This document shows, one piece after another, positions 6,324 through 13,437 of a stretch of DNA of 27,522 nt. The notes beneath the pieces are model-generated. The model did no database searches and was not told the origin of the DNA. It saw nothing but the letters and a program-made list of their open reading frames with translations. The position numbers and the translations under genes are program-made. The stretch is from the NCBI GenBank assembly GCA_965603725.1, contig CBFDEC010000043.1, forward strand, positions 1 to 27,522, written 5' to 3'. Each line of letters starts with the position of its first letter. Positions within the stretch are counted from its first letter, which is position 1. This DNA comes from JAGGSN01 sp965603725. GTDB taxonomy: Bacteria > Zixibacteria > MSB-5A5 > UBA10806 > 4484-95.

Positions 6324-7996
6324 TTATTTTCCAGTATAGATTTATCGTTTACGCCGGCGCTGGATATCTCACGTGTGTGCCGGTATTTTAGAGCGGCCTC
6401 AACAAGTCCTTTAAACAGCGGATGAGGCGACATGGGCCGCGATTTCAATTCGGGATGAAACTGGCAGGCGATGAAATACGGGTGATTGAGTAATTCAATC
6501 ATTTCTACCAGCTTTTCATCGGGAGATAACCCCGAGAATAACATTCCGTTTTTGGTAAGAACATCTCTATATTCGTTGTTGACCTCATAGCGGTGACGAT
6601 GGCGCTCGTTGATTTTCTGTTTTCCGTAAATCTTATTTGCTAAAGAACCTCTTTTAATATTGCAGGGATATGATCCGAGTCTCATTGTGCCGCCCATGCG
6701 CGTCATATGCCGCTGTTCGTCCATAAGGTGGATTACCGGATGCGGGGTTTCCTGGTGGAATTCGAAAGAGTCTGCGCTGTCGAGACCGCATACATTCCGG
6801 GCATATTCGATTACAGCACACTGCAAACCAAGACATATTCCTAAAAACGGGATATTATTTTCACGCACATATCTAATCGCTTCGATCTTACCTTCAATAC
6901 CGCGTTCACCGAAACCGCCGGGAATTAATAAGCCGTCAACATTATCGAGAAACTTTTCCGCTCCCTCGTCAGCAATTTCCTCCGATGATACCCAGACAAG
7001 TTCAACCTCGATTTCATTAGCGATACCGCCGTGAATAAAAGCCTCCATAATGGATTTGTAAGCGTCCTTAAGGTGGATATATTTACCGCATATTGCAATC
7101 CGAACACGGTGCTTTGGATTGGTGATTTTCTGCACCATTTCTTTCCAGTCGCCAAGATCCAGATCTTTGCATAAAAGTTTCAGGTAGTGTACAACCAGGT
7201 TGTCAACCAGTTCATGGTGGAATAAAATGGGTACTTCGTAGATAGTAGAACAATCAAGGTCCTGGATTACCGCCTCGGGCGGAACATTACAGAAAAGGGC
7301 GATCTTCTTTTTAATATCCCGTGACAGTTCTTTTATTGTCCTGCATATCAATATATCCGGCTGGATACCGATCTCACGAAGCATTTTTACCGAGTGCTGG
7401 GTTGGCTTTGTCTTTAGCTCATCGGATGTCTTCAGATAGGGCACTAAAGTGAGATGGATATACAGGGTGTTTTCCCGGCCATTATCCAGCCCCATCTGTC
7501 GGATGGCCTCTAAAAACGGCAACGATTCAATATCGCCGACTGTACCGCCAATTTCGGTTATGATGATATCAACATCTTCATACTGCTTGGCAAGGCGTGT
7601 GCAGCGCGAAATAATTTCATCGGTAATATGAGGGATAACCTGCACTGTTGCTCCGAGATAGTCGCCGCGTCTTTCACGTTGAATCACTGCGTCATAAACC
7701 TGCCCGGAAGTCACGTTCGAAAGCTTATTAAGGTCAACATCGATGAACCGTTCATAGTGTCCTAGGTCTAAATCGGTCTCGGTACCGTCGTCGAGCACAT
7801 AAACCTCGCCGTGCTGAAACGGATTCATCGTTCCGGGGTCAACATTGATATAAGGATCGAATTTTTGAAGCCTGACATTCAAGCCGCGGGATTTCAACAA
7901 CAATCCTATACTTGCGGCGGCAATACCCTTTCCAAGGGAGGAGGCCACGCCTCCGGTTATAAATATAAATTTTGTTTGTTTAACTGTACGAGACAT
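6320..7996 (-). CDS. pyrG: CTP synthase
   Basis: Makes CTP from UTP, ATP and glutamine. The N-terminal synthetase domain starts with ITGGVASSLGKGIAAASIG (P-loop, residues 13-31) and contains FDPYINVDPGTMNPFQHGEVYV. The C-terminal class I glutamine amidotransferase domain has GFGERGIEGK, the nucleophile Cys388 (LGICLGLQ) and the His514/Glu516 pair (CQFHPE). At 558 residues it is slightly longer than usual because of a short C-terminal tail. It lies 2 bp after kdsB and overlaps the lipoprotein by ATGA. Its product CTP is the direct co-substrate of KdsB. Confidence 0.97.
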   Translation of the reverse strand: MSRTVKQTKFIFITGGVASSLGKGIAAASIGLLLKSRGLNVRLQKFDPYINVDPGTMNPFQHGEVYVLDDGTETDLDLGHYERFIDVDLNKLSNVTSGQVYDAVIQRERRGDYLGATVQVIPHITDEIISRCTRLAKQYEDVDIIITEIGGTVGDIESLPFLEAIRQMGLDNGRENTLYIHLTLVPYLKTSDELKTKPTQHSVKMLREIGIQPDILICRTIKELSRDIKKKIALFCNVPPEAVIQDLDCSTIYEVPILFHHELVDNLVVHYLKLLCKDLDLGDWKEMVQKITNPKHRVRIAICGKYIHLKDAYKSIMEAFIHGGIANEIEVELVWVSSEEIADEGAEKFLDNVDGLLIPGGFGERGIEGKIEAIRYVRENNIPFLGICLGLQCAVIEYARNVCGLDSADSFEFHQETPHPVIHLMDEQRHMTRMGGTMRLGSYPCNIKRGSLANKIYGKQKINERHRHRYEVNNEYRDVLTKNGMLFSGLSPDEKLVEMIELLNHPYFIACQFHPELKSRPMSPHPLFKGLVEAALKYRHTREISSAGVNDKSILENK

Positions 7997-7998
7997 GT

Positions 7999-8748
7999 TT
8001 ACCTCTGATTTTCCAGCATTTTTTCCGCTCTGAATAAATCTTCCTGGGAATCAATGCCGAGAAATATATGCGATGTTTTTATAATATAGATGCCATAACC
8101 ATTTTCCAAAGCTCTTAGCTGTTCTAATTTCTCTGTTTTCTCCAACGGCGTCTGCTCTAACGAAGCGAATACCTGTAAAAATTCCGAGGTGAAGCCATAA
8201 ACGCCTATGTGCCGATAGACCTTAATTGAATCAGCGTTCACCTGATCGATAACGCTGTCAAACCAGGGGATTCTGCTTCGAGAAAAATACAAAGCGCGCC
8301 CATCTCCGGCCAGTACAACCTTGACGACATCCGGATTATCGATTTCTGATATATCCGTTATCCGGCTGCAGGCAGTACTCATAACAGCCTTCGGATTATC
8401 GATTAAACAGTTGGCCACTTTATCAATCACCTCGGGCGATAACATCGGTTCATCCCCCTGGATATTTATAACAAGATCGGTCTTGATGCCTTTAGCCGCT
8501 GATGCCGCCCGGTCGCTGCCGCAGGTAAACTTTCCATTGGTGATTACAGCCTTGCCCCCATGATTGATGACCGTATCGGCTATTCGTTGATCGTCTGTGG
8601 CAACTATAACATCATCCAAAGTAGTAGATTTTTGCGCCTGCCTGAAGACCCTCACAATTATCGGCAGTCCACCCAGTAAGGCTAATGGCTTGCCCGGGAA
8701 TCTTCGCGAATCGTATCTTGAAGGAATTATTCCGATTACTTTCGGCAC
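7999..8748 (-). CDS. kdsB: 3-deoxy-manno-octulosonate cytidylyltransferase (CMP-KDO synthetase)
   Basis: Activates KDO with CTP to CMP-KDO. The 249-residue chain shows IPSRYDSRRFPGKPLALLGG (nucleotide binding, residues 8-27), ATDDQRI, GSDRAASA and NIQGDEPML (Asp99, Mg ligand), then KVYRHIGVYGF and EQLRALENG. The start is GTG 8748; homologues begin at the same place (MxKVIxIIPxRY). No ribosome binding site precedes it, and the promoter -10 box ends 5 nt upstream, so the mRNA is probably leaderless. First gene of the operon kdsB-pyrG-lipoprotein-kdsA. Confidence 0.96.
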   Translation of the reverse strand: MPKVIGIIPSRYDSRRFPGKPLALLGGLPIIVRVFRQAQKSTTLDDVIVATDDQRIADTVINHGGKAVITNGKFTCGSDRAASAAKGIKTDLVINIQGDEPMLSPEVIDKVANCLIDNPKAVMSTACSRITDISEIDNPDVVKVVLAGDGRALYFSRSRIPWFDSVIDQVNADSIKVYRHIGVYGFTSEFLQVFASLEQTPLEKTEKLEQLRALENGYGIYIIKTSHIFLGIDSQEDLFRAEKMLENQR

Positions 8749-8753
8749 AAGTT

Positions 8754-8782
8754 ATTTTACCAAAACGTCGAGGCGCTGTCAA
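8754..8782 (-). promoter_or_regulatory. Strong promoter of the kdsB operon, predicted to give a leaderless mRNA
   Basis: Read leftward: TTGACA (8782-8777, perfect), a 17-bp spacer, and TAAAAT (8759-8754, one base off). Only AACTT separates the -10 box from the GTG start at 8748, which places the expected transcription start on the start codon itself. Confidence 0.7.
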
Positions 8783-8852
8783 TGAAAAAGAAAATAGGAG
8801 TTTCCTCAAAATATTTTTTCTGATGATAATTTGATGAAAACAAAGAACTATT

Positions 8853-8905
8853 TAACAGGCAGGGTTTTCCAACCCTGCAGCGGCTCTGGAAAGAGCCGCC
8901 TGTTA
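8853..8905. repeat. 53-bp perfect three-way-junction palindrome
   Basis: Outer stem TAACAG (8853-8858) with CTGTTA (8900-8905) encloses two perfect 8-bp hairpins packed end to end: 8859-8878 (arms GCAGGGTT, loop TTCC) and 8880-8899 (arms GCGGCTCT, loop GGAA), with a single unpaired base between them. The two loops are complementary to each other. It lies between the divergent kdsB operon and the acetyltransferase gene. The strictness suggests a structured RNA, a dispersed repeat or a protein-binding cruciform. Confidence 0.75.
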
Positions 8906-8975
8906 GTGCGGAAGTCTCCCCGATTTCCACTTCTTCGAAATATTAACAGGGATGAGTTTCTATTTGCGCGAACAA

Positions 8976-9001
8976 GCTGGTGCATGAGGACATACACCAG
9001 C
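8976..9001 (+). repeat. Short hairpin repeat, copy 1 (12-nt conserved loop)
   Basis: GCTGGTG (8976-8982) pairs with CACCAGC (8995-9001) around the loop CATGAGGACATA. A second copy at 11758-11783 has the same loop and compensatory stem changes. It lies 125 bp upstream of the acetyltransferase start. Confidence 0.65.
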
Positions 9002-9125
9002 CACTGCCAAATATATTTTAATTGTGTACCAGGGGCGTTTTAATTATGATTGCAGTGTTGTCAGGTTACATTATAAGCTATTGGTTTGACCTGAAAACTT
9101 ATCTTTGAATATTGAAGGAATTGAA

Positions 9126-9614
9126 ATGAATCGCTTCCAAATTAGACTAATAAATAATGAAGATCGCAAACGGGTCGCCCAATTTCTCATCAAGAAGTGG
9201 GGATCAGCAGAAATTGTCACCCGCGGCCATATTCATCATGCCAATAAACTGCCCGGCTTTATTGCTGAAATCAAGAATGAACTTATCGGCCTGATTACAT
9301 ACCACATCTATAAAAGCCAGTGCGAAATTGTTACCCTTAACAGCTTAATCGAAAAAAAGGGAATCGGCAGAGCTTTGGTCGACTCGGTAAAAGATGCCGC
9401 TTCCGATGCTGGCTGTAAGAGGCTATGGCTGATAACAACTAACGATAATACGTATGCTTTAAGATATTACCAGAAACTTGGTTTCAGGGTGACGGCCTAT
9501 CATATCGACGCTATCGAGCAGTCACGCAAGCTAAAACCGGAAATAGCGCATATCGGTATGGATGGCATACCGATAAGAGATGAAATCGAGCTGGAAATGT
9601 TAATCCAGGATTGA
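9126..9614 (+). CDS. GNAT-family N-acetyltransferase
   Basis: A 162-residue, single-domain GNAT protein. The acetyl-CoA pyrophosphate loop is KKGIGRAL (residues 77-84) after the beta-strand CEIVTLNSL, followed by the helix VDSVKDAASDAG, the strand RLWLITT and the family's closing block NDNTYALRYYQKLGF (106-120). Substrate is unknown; the closest general type is the small-molecule or protein N-acetyltransferase. ATG 9126 is chosen because GAAGGA (9114-9119) lies 6 nt upstream, rather than the in-frame TTG 9105. It stands alone, with aconitase 119 bp downstream. Confidence 0.88.
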   Translation: MNRFQIRLINNEDRKRVAQFLIKKWGSAEIVTRGHIHHANKLPGFIAEIKNELIGLITYHIYKSQCEIVTLNSLIEKKGIGRALVDSVKDAASDAGCKRLWLITTNDNTYALRYYQKLGFRVTAYHIDAIEQSRKLKPEIAHIGMDGIPIRDEIELEMLIQD

Positions 9615-9733
9615 TTTTTCTTGATTAGTCCTGCGGGTTTTTCTATGATTGCAAATGGCAAAATATTCTAGATCTGATTATTTGCCCTATTAAAATAAAC
9701 TGAATAAGCAGATAGAAAGTCAGGAGAAAATAG

Positions 9734-11707
9734 ATGGCACAGAACTTGGTTGAAAAGATTGCTCAACGGTTTGCAGTCGGGCTGGATGATGGACATATTG
9801 TGCAAAGCGGCGATTACCTATCGATAAAGCCTGCTCATGTGATGACACATGACAACACTGGCGCCGTTATCCCGAAATTTGTCGGAATAGGCGCTTTCAA
9901 GATCGCCGACCCTCGCCAGGTAGTGTTTACTCTCGATCATAATGTACAGGACAAAAGCGAAAACAACCTGAAAAAATATGCCAAAATCGAAGAGTTCGCC
10001 AAAATGATGGACGTCGATTTCTATCCGGCCGGTCGCGGAATCGGGCATCAGATTATGTGTGAGGAGGGATATGCCTGGCCAGGCGTTATGGTTGTCGCTT
10101 CCGACAGCCATTCCAATATCTATGGTGGATTGGGCTGTCTTGGAACACCTGTCGTTCGCACCGATGCCGCCGCCATCTGGGCTAAAGGCCGAACCTGGTG
10201 GCAGGTACCGCCGGTGGCAAAAGTTGAGCTTACTGGCAAGCTCAAGCCCGGCGTCGCAGGCAAGGATGTGATTATCACCCTGTGCGGTTTTTTCAACAAA
10301 GATGAAGTCCTAAATCATGCCATTGAATTCTCAGGTGAGGGAGTCGCGTCCCTTTCCCTCGACCAGCGTTTGACAATAGCCAATATGACTACCGAATGGG
10401 GCGCTTTAGCCGGCGTTTTCCCGATCGATCAGGCAACGATTGCCTGGCTTAAAAAACGGATTGAATTTGTAGGCGAAAGGGGGTTAGCCGGTGTGTCCTC
10501 TGATGCTGACGGCAATGGTGTCCATCCAAGGCTTAACGATGACAGGTTCAAACAACTTGAAGGTGATATTCCAGAAGCTGATCCGAGCGCTTATTATGCC
10601 AAAGAGATTACTCTTGATCTTAGCACGGTAGAACCTCATGTCAGCGGACCGGACCATGTAAAAACGATGACATCCGTTTCAGAAATTCGCAAGAGAAACA
10701 TAACAATCAATAAAGGCTATCTGGTTTCCTGCGTTAACAGCCGGGTCGAGGATTTAGCCCAGGCGGCGGCTGTAGTGAAAGGCAAGAAGATAGCTGATGG
10801 AGTCGAGCTCTATGTTGCCGCGGCATCGAGCGAGGTGCAGGCCGAAAGCGAAAAGCGCGGCGACTGGCAGGCTCTTGTTGACGCCGGCGCGATTGCTCTG
10901 CCCCCGGGATGCGGTCCCTGTATCGGTCTGGGTAGAGGGCTTTTAGAGGATGGCGAGGTTGGCATCTCCGCCACCAATCGCAATTTCAAGGGCCGCATGG
11001 GATCAAGAGAGGCTCAAGCTTATCTGGCATCGCCGGCTGTGGTGGCCGCCTCGACAATCGCCGGTATAATTGATTATCCCGATGCAAAAAAAGCAGGGGC
11101 TATTAAGGCAAGCATCAAAACGAATGAAAAACCTGCGGGTGAGGCACCTGATGTTAATATTTTGAACGGTTTCCCCGAATCAGTAGTCGGCGAACTGATC
11201 TTCTGCCATCAGGATAACCTCAACACCGATGGCATTTACCCGGGCAAGTACACATACCGTGACGACTTTACTCCTGCTCAGCAGGCCGAGGTTGTTATGG
11301 AAAACTACGACCCGGAATTTAAAGATATAGTCAAAGAGGGCAACATCCTCGTGGGCGGATTCAATTTCGGTACCGGCAGTTCTCGTGAGCAGGCGGCTAC
11401 CTCGCTAAAATACAAAGGAATCAGGCTGGTCCTGGCTGGTTCGTTTTCTGAGACATATAAACGCAATGCCATAAATAACGGCTTTCTGGTGATTGAAGCG
11501 CCGATGCTGGTAGAAGACCTGAAAACAAAATATGGAACTGATAAACTCACTGTGAAAACCGGTATAATTGCCACTATCGATTTTAGGGCTTCGAAATTGA
11601 TTACTGAGGAAAAAGAGTACTCCTTGAGTCCGGTTGGAGCCGCCGCCCAGGAGCTTATTATCGATGAGGGCTTGGAAAACTGGGTTAGGAAGAATTTGAA
11701 GAAGTGA
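9734..11707 (+). CDS. Aconitate hydratase (Aquifex-type, fused large and small domains)
   Basis: A 657-residue member of the aconitase/isopropylmalate isomerase superfamily that converts citrate to isocitrate via cis-aconitate; cytoplasmic, 4Fe-4S. Likely cluster ligands are Cys333 (VSCVNSR) and Cys393/Cys396 (GCGPCIG), followed by ATNRNFKGRMGS. The swivel domain near the C-terminus shows GGFNFGTGSSREQAA and ETYKRNAINNGF. The length and the compact linker match the putative aconitase subfamily named after Aquifex rather than the 850-900 residue AcnA or AcnB. Ribosome binding site AGGAG at 9722-9726. A related activity (homoaconitase or isopropylmalate isomerase) cannot be excluded. Confidence 0.9.
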   Translation: MAQNLVEKIAQRFAVGLDDGHIVQSGDYLSIKPAHVMTHDNTGAVIPKFVGIGAFKIADPRQVVFTLDHNVQDKSENNLKKYAKIEEFAKMMDVDFYPAGRGIGHQIMCEEGYAWPGVMVVASDSHSNIYGGLGCLGTPVVRTDAAAIWAKGRTWWQVPPVAKVELTGKLKPGVAGKDVIITLCGFFNKDEVLNHAIEFSGEGVASLSLDQRLTIANMTTEWGALAGVFPIDQATIAWLKKRIEFVGERGLAGVSSDADGNGVHPRLNDDRFKQLEGDIPEADPSAYYAKEITLDLSTVEPHVSGPDHVKTMTSVSEIRKRNITINKGYLVSCVNSRVEDLAQAAAVVKGKKIADGVELYVAAASSEVQAESEKRGDWQALVDAGAIALPPGCGPCIGLGRGLLEDGEVGISATNRNFKGRMGSREAQAYLASPAVVAASTIAGIIDYPDAKKAGAIKASIKTNEKPAGEAPDVNILNGFPESVVGELIFCHQDNLNTDGIYPGKYTYRDDFTPAQQAEVVMENYDPEFKDIVKEGNILVGGFNFGTGSSREQAATSLKYKGIRLVLAGSFSETYKRNAINNGFLVIEAPMLVEDLKTKYGTDKLTVKTGIIATIDFRASKLITEEKEYSLSPVGAAAQELIIDEGLENWVRKNLKK

Positions 11708-11757
11708 TTGGCAAACAGGGAAAACTGTGCCGGATGATGTTAAACAAATAATAGTAA

Positions 11758-11783
11758 GTTGGCGCATGAGGACATACGCCAAC
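11758..11783 (+). repeat. Short hairpin repeat, copy 2 (12-nt conserved loop)
   Basis: GTTGGCG (11758-11764) pairs with CGCCAAC (11777-11783) around CATGAGGACATA, the same loop as in the copy at 8976-9001. Two of seven stem pairs differ and both changes keep pairing. It lies between the aconitase gene and the PrpD-like gene, 29 bp before the latter's ATG. Confidence 0.65.
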
Positions 11784-11811
11784 CACGAATAATACATCGA
11801 AAGGACAATCA

Positions 11812-13179
11812 ATGAGCAAATCAATATCAAAACAAATCTCGGAGTTTGCGGTAAATCTAAAATATGATAACTTGCCGGAAAATGTCGTGCATGAGGTTAA
11901 GCGTTATCTGTATGATTCGGCAGGCTGTGCTTATGGCGGCTATCATACTAAGGACGTCAACATCCTGCGTGATATCTATAAAGAGATGGGCGGCGCCGAG
12001 CAGGCTACACTGATTGGCTTCGGGGATAAAATACCGGCAGTCAATGCTGTGCTGGTCAACTCGCTTATGATACGCGCGCTCGATTTCAACGATATCTACT
12101 GGAAAGAGGACCCGTCGCACCCGTCGGATCTCATCCCTGCCGCCCTGTCAATAGGCGAACTGGTTGACGCCTCGATGAAAGATGTCATTACTGCGATAGT
12201 CTTAGCCTATGAGTTCGAACAAAGGCTCTGCCTTTTTGCAGTGCCCGGCGTCCGTGAACGTAAGTGGCACCATGCAACATTGACCCAATTCGTATCGCCG
12301 ATTGCAGCCGGTAAATTGCTGGGATTATCCGTCGACGAAATGGTCAACGCTATCGGCATAAACGGCTCGCATAACCATACAATCGGCTGTCCGACCTCAG
12401 GCAAGCTGACTATGATGAAGAACACTGTCGATCCGATGGCAGTCCAGACAGGAGTCTTCGCAGCTTTGATGGCGCAAAAGGGTTATTCCGGCACAATCGA
12501 AGTGTTCGAGGGCAAGGAGGGGTTCATGGATGTCTTCGGCCCGGGGTGGGATATCGATAAACTGACCGGCAATCTCGGCAAAGATTTCAAGATATTAGAA
12601 TGCAGTATGAAAGCGTTCCCGACCGAGGCGCTGACTCATACTCATTTGTCCGCTACTCTGAAAGCGGTCAAGAGCAATAATATCAGCTATGACCAGATCG
12701 ATGAAGTGACAATCACCACAATCGCCCGCGCCTGTGATATCCTTTTCGATTCGCACAAATACAGGCCAGAATCACGCGAAACCGCCGATCACTCGTTGCC
12801 GTATTGTATCGCCGCCGCACTGGTTGACCATCAGATAACCACGCAATCATTCTCTGATGAGAAGATGAAAGATAAGCGAATATGGGAGGTCATCGATAAA
12901 ATCAAGGGCGAAGCTTCCGAGGAATTCGAAAAGATGTTCCCGGCAAAACAGCCCTCAAAAGTCGTGGTCAAAACTAAGGATGGCAAAGAGTATTCGGAAT
13001 ATTTAGAATATCCCAAAGGCGACCCGCGTGAGCCGATGACAATGGATGATCTAACTGCAAAATTCAATGCCCTTTCGACTGAGTTGTTGTCTTCAGATAG
13101 ACAGAAGAAGATAAAGGACATGATCTTTGCCTGTGAAAACATGAACGCTAAAGATTTTATGGCTGATTTGGTAGTGTAG
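11812..13179 (+). CDS. MmgE/PrpD family protein
   Basis: A 455-residue protein of the MmgE/PrpD family, which includes 2-methylcitrate dehydratase, cis-aconitate decarboxylase and iminodisuccinate epimerase. The N-terminal all-helical domain carries VKRYLYDSAGCAYGGY and RALDFNDIYWKEDPSHPSD with the family's conserved Asp/His cluster, then HATLTQFVSPIAAGKLLGLS and HNHTIG. The C-terminal part contains YCIAAALVDHQ and KVVVKTKDGKEYS. No methylcitrate synthase or methylisocitrate lyase is present, so its exact reaction is open. It lies 104 bp after aconitase on the same strand, and both act on tricarboxylic acids. GAAAGGA precedes ATG 11812. Confidence 0.88.
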   Translation: MSKSISKQISEFAVNLKYDNLPENVVHEVKRYLYDSAGCAYGGYHTKDVNILRDIYKEMGGAEQATLIGFGDKIPAVNAVLVNSLMIRALDFNDIYWKEDPSHPSDLIPAALSIGELVDASMKDVITAIVLAYEFEQRLCLFAVPGVRERKWHHATLTQFVSPIAAGKLLGLSVDEMVNAIGINGSHNHTIGCPTSGKLTMMKNTVDPMAVQTGVFAALMAQKGYSGTIEVFEGKEGFMDVFGPGWDIDKLTGNLGKDFKILECSMKAFPTEALTHTHLSATLKAVKSNNISYDQIDEVTITTIARACDILFDSHKYRPESRETADHSLPYCIAAALVDHQITTQSFSDEKMKDKRIWEVIDKIKGEASEEFEKMFPAKQPSKVVVKTKDGKEYSEYLEYPKGDPREPMTMDDLTAKFNALSTELLSSDRQKKIKDMIFACENMNAKDFMADLVV

Positions 13180-13184
13180 CAGCG

Positions 13185-13303
13185 GCAGGTCGGCCTCCGA
13201 TCGGCCTAAGGCGGAGAGAAGGCCGACAACATTTGATTTAATGTCGGATTAAATAAAGGACTTCGTCCGTTCTCTGCCTGCGGCGGAACAGAACCCGACC
13301 TGC
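13185..13303. repeat. Large structured palindrome downstream of the PrpD-like gene
   Basis: The outer arms GCAGGTCGG (13185-13193) and CCGACCTGC (13295-13303) are exact complements. Inside, GTCGGCCT (13189-13196) pairs with AGGCCGAC (13220-13227) around a CCG/CGG inner pair, and GGACTTCGTCC plus a GTTCT/AGAAC hairpin follow. The arms of the first hairpin and the outer stem overlap, so two mutually exclusive folds exist. It begins 6 bp after the stop of the PrpD-like gene and may end its transcript; it looks like a dispersed repeat. Confidence 0.6.
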
Positions 13304-13437
13304 TTTACTTAAGATTCAACAAAACGCTTGCCTTGTATAACAGTATAATATTAATTCCGGCCTATGAAACTTGAAACCTTTTAACCAGATATGCCGTAAT
13401 TCATAACGGTAAAAACTATTCATGAAAGGATAAAAAA

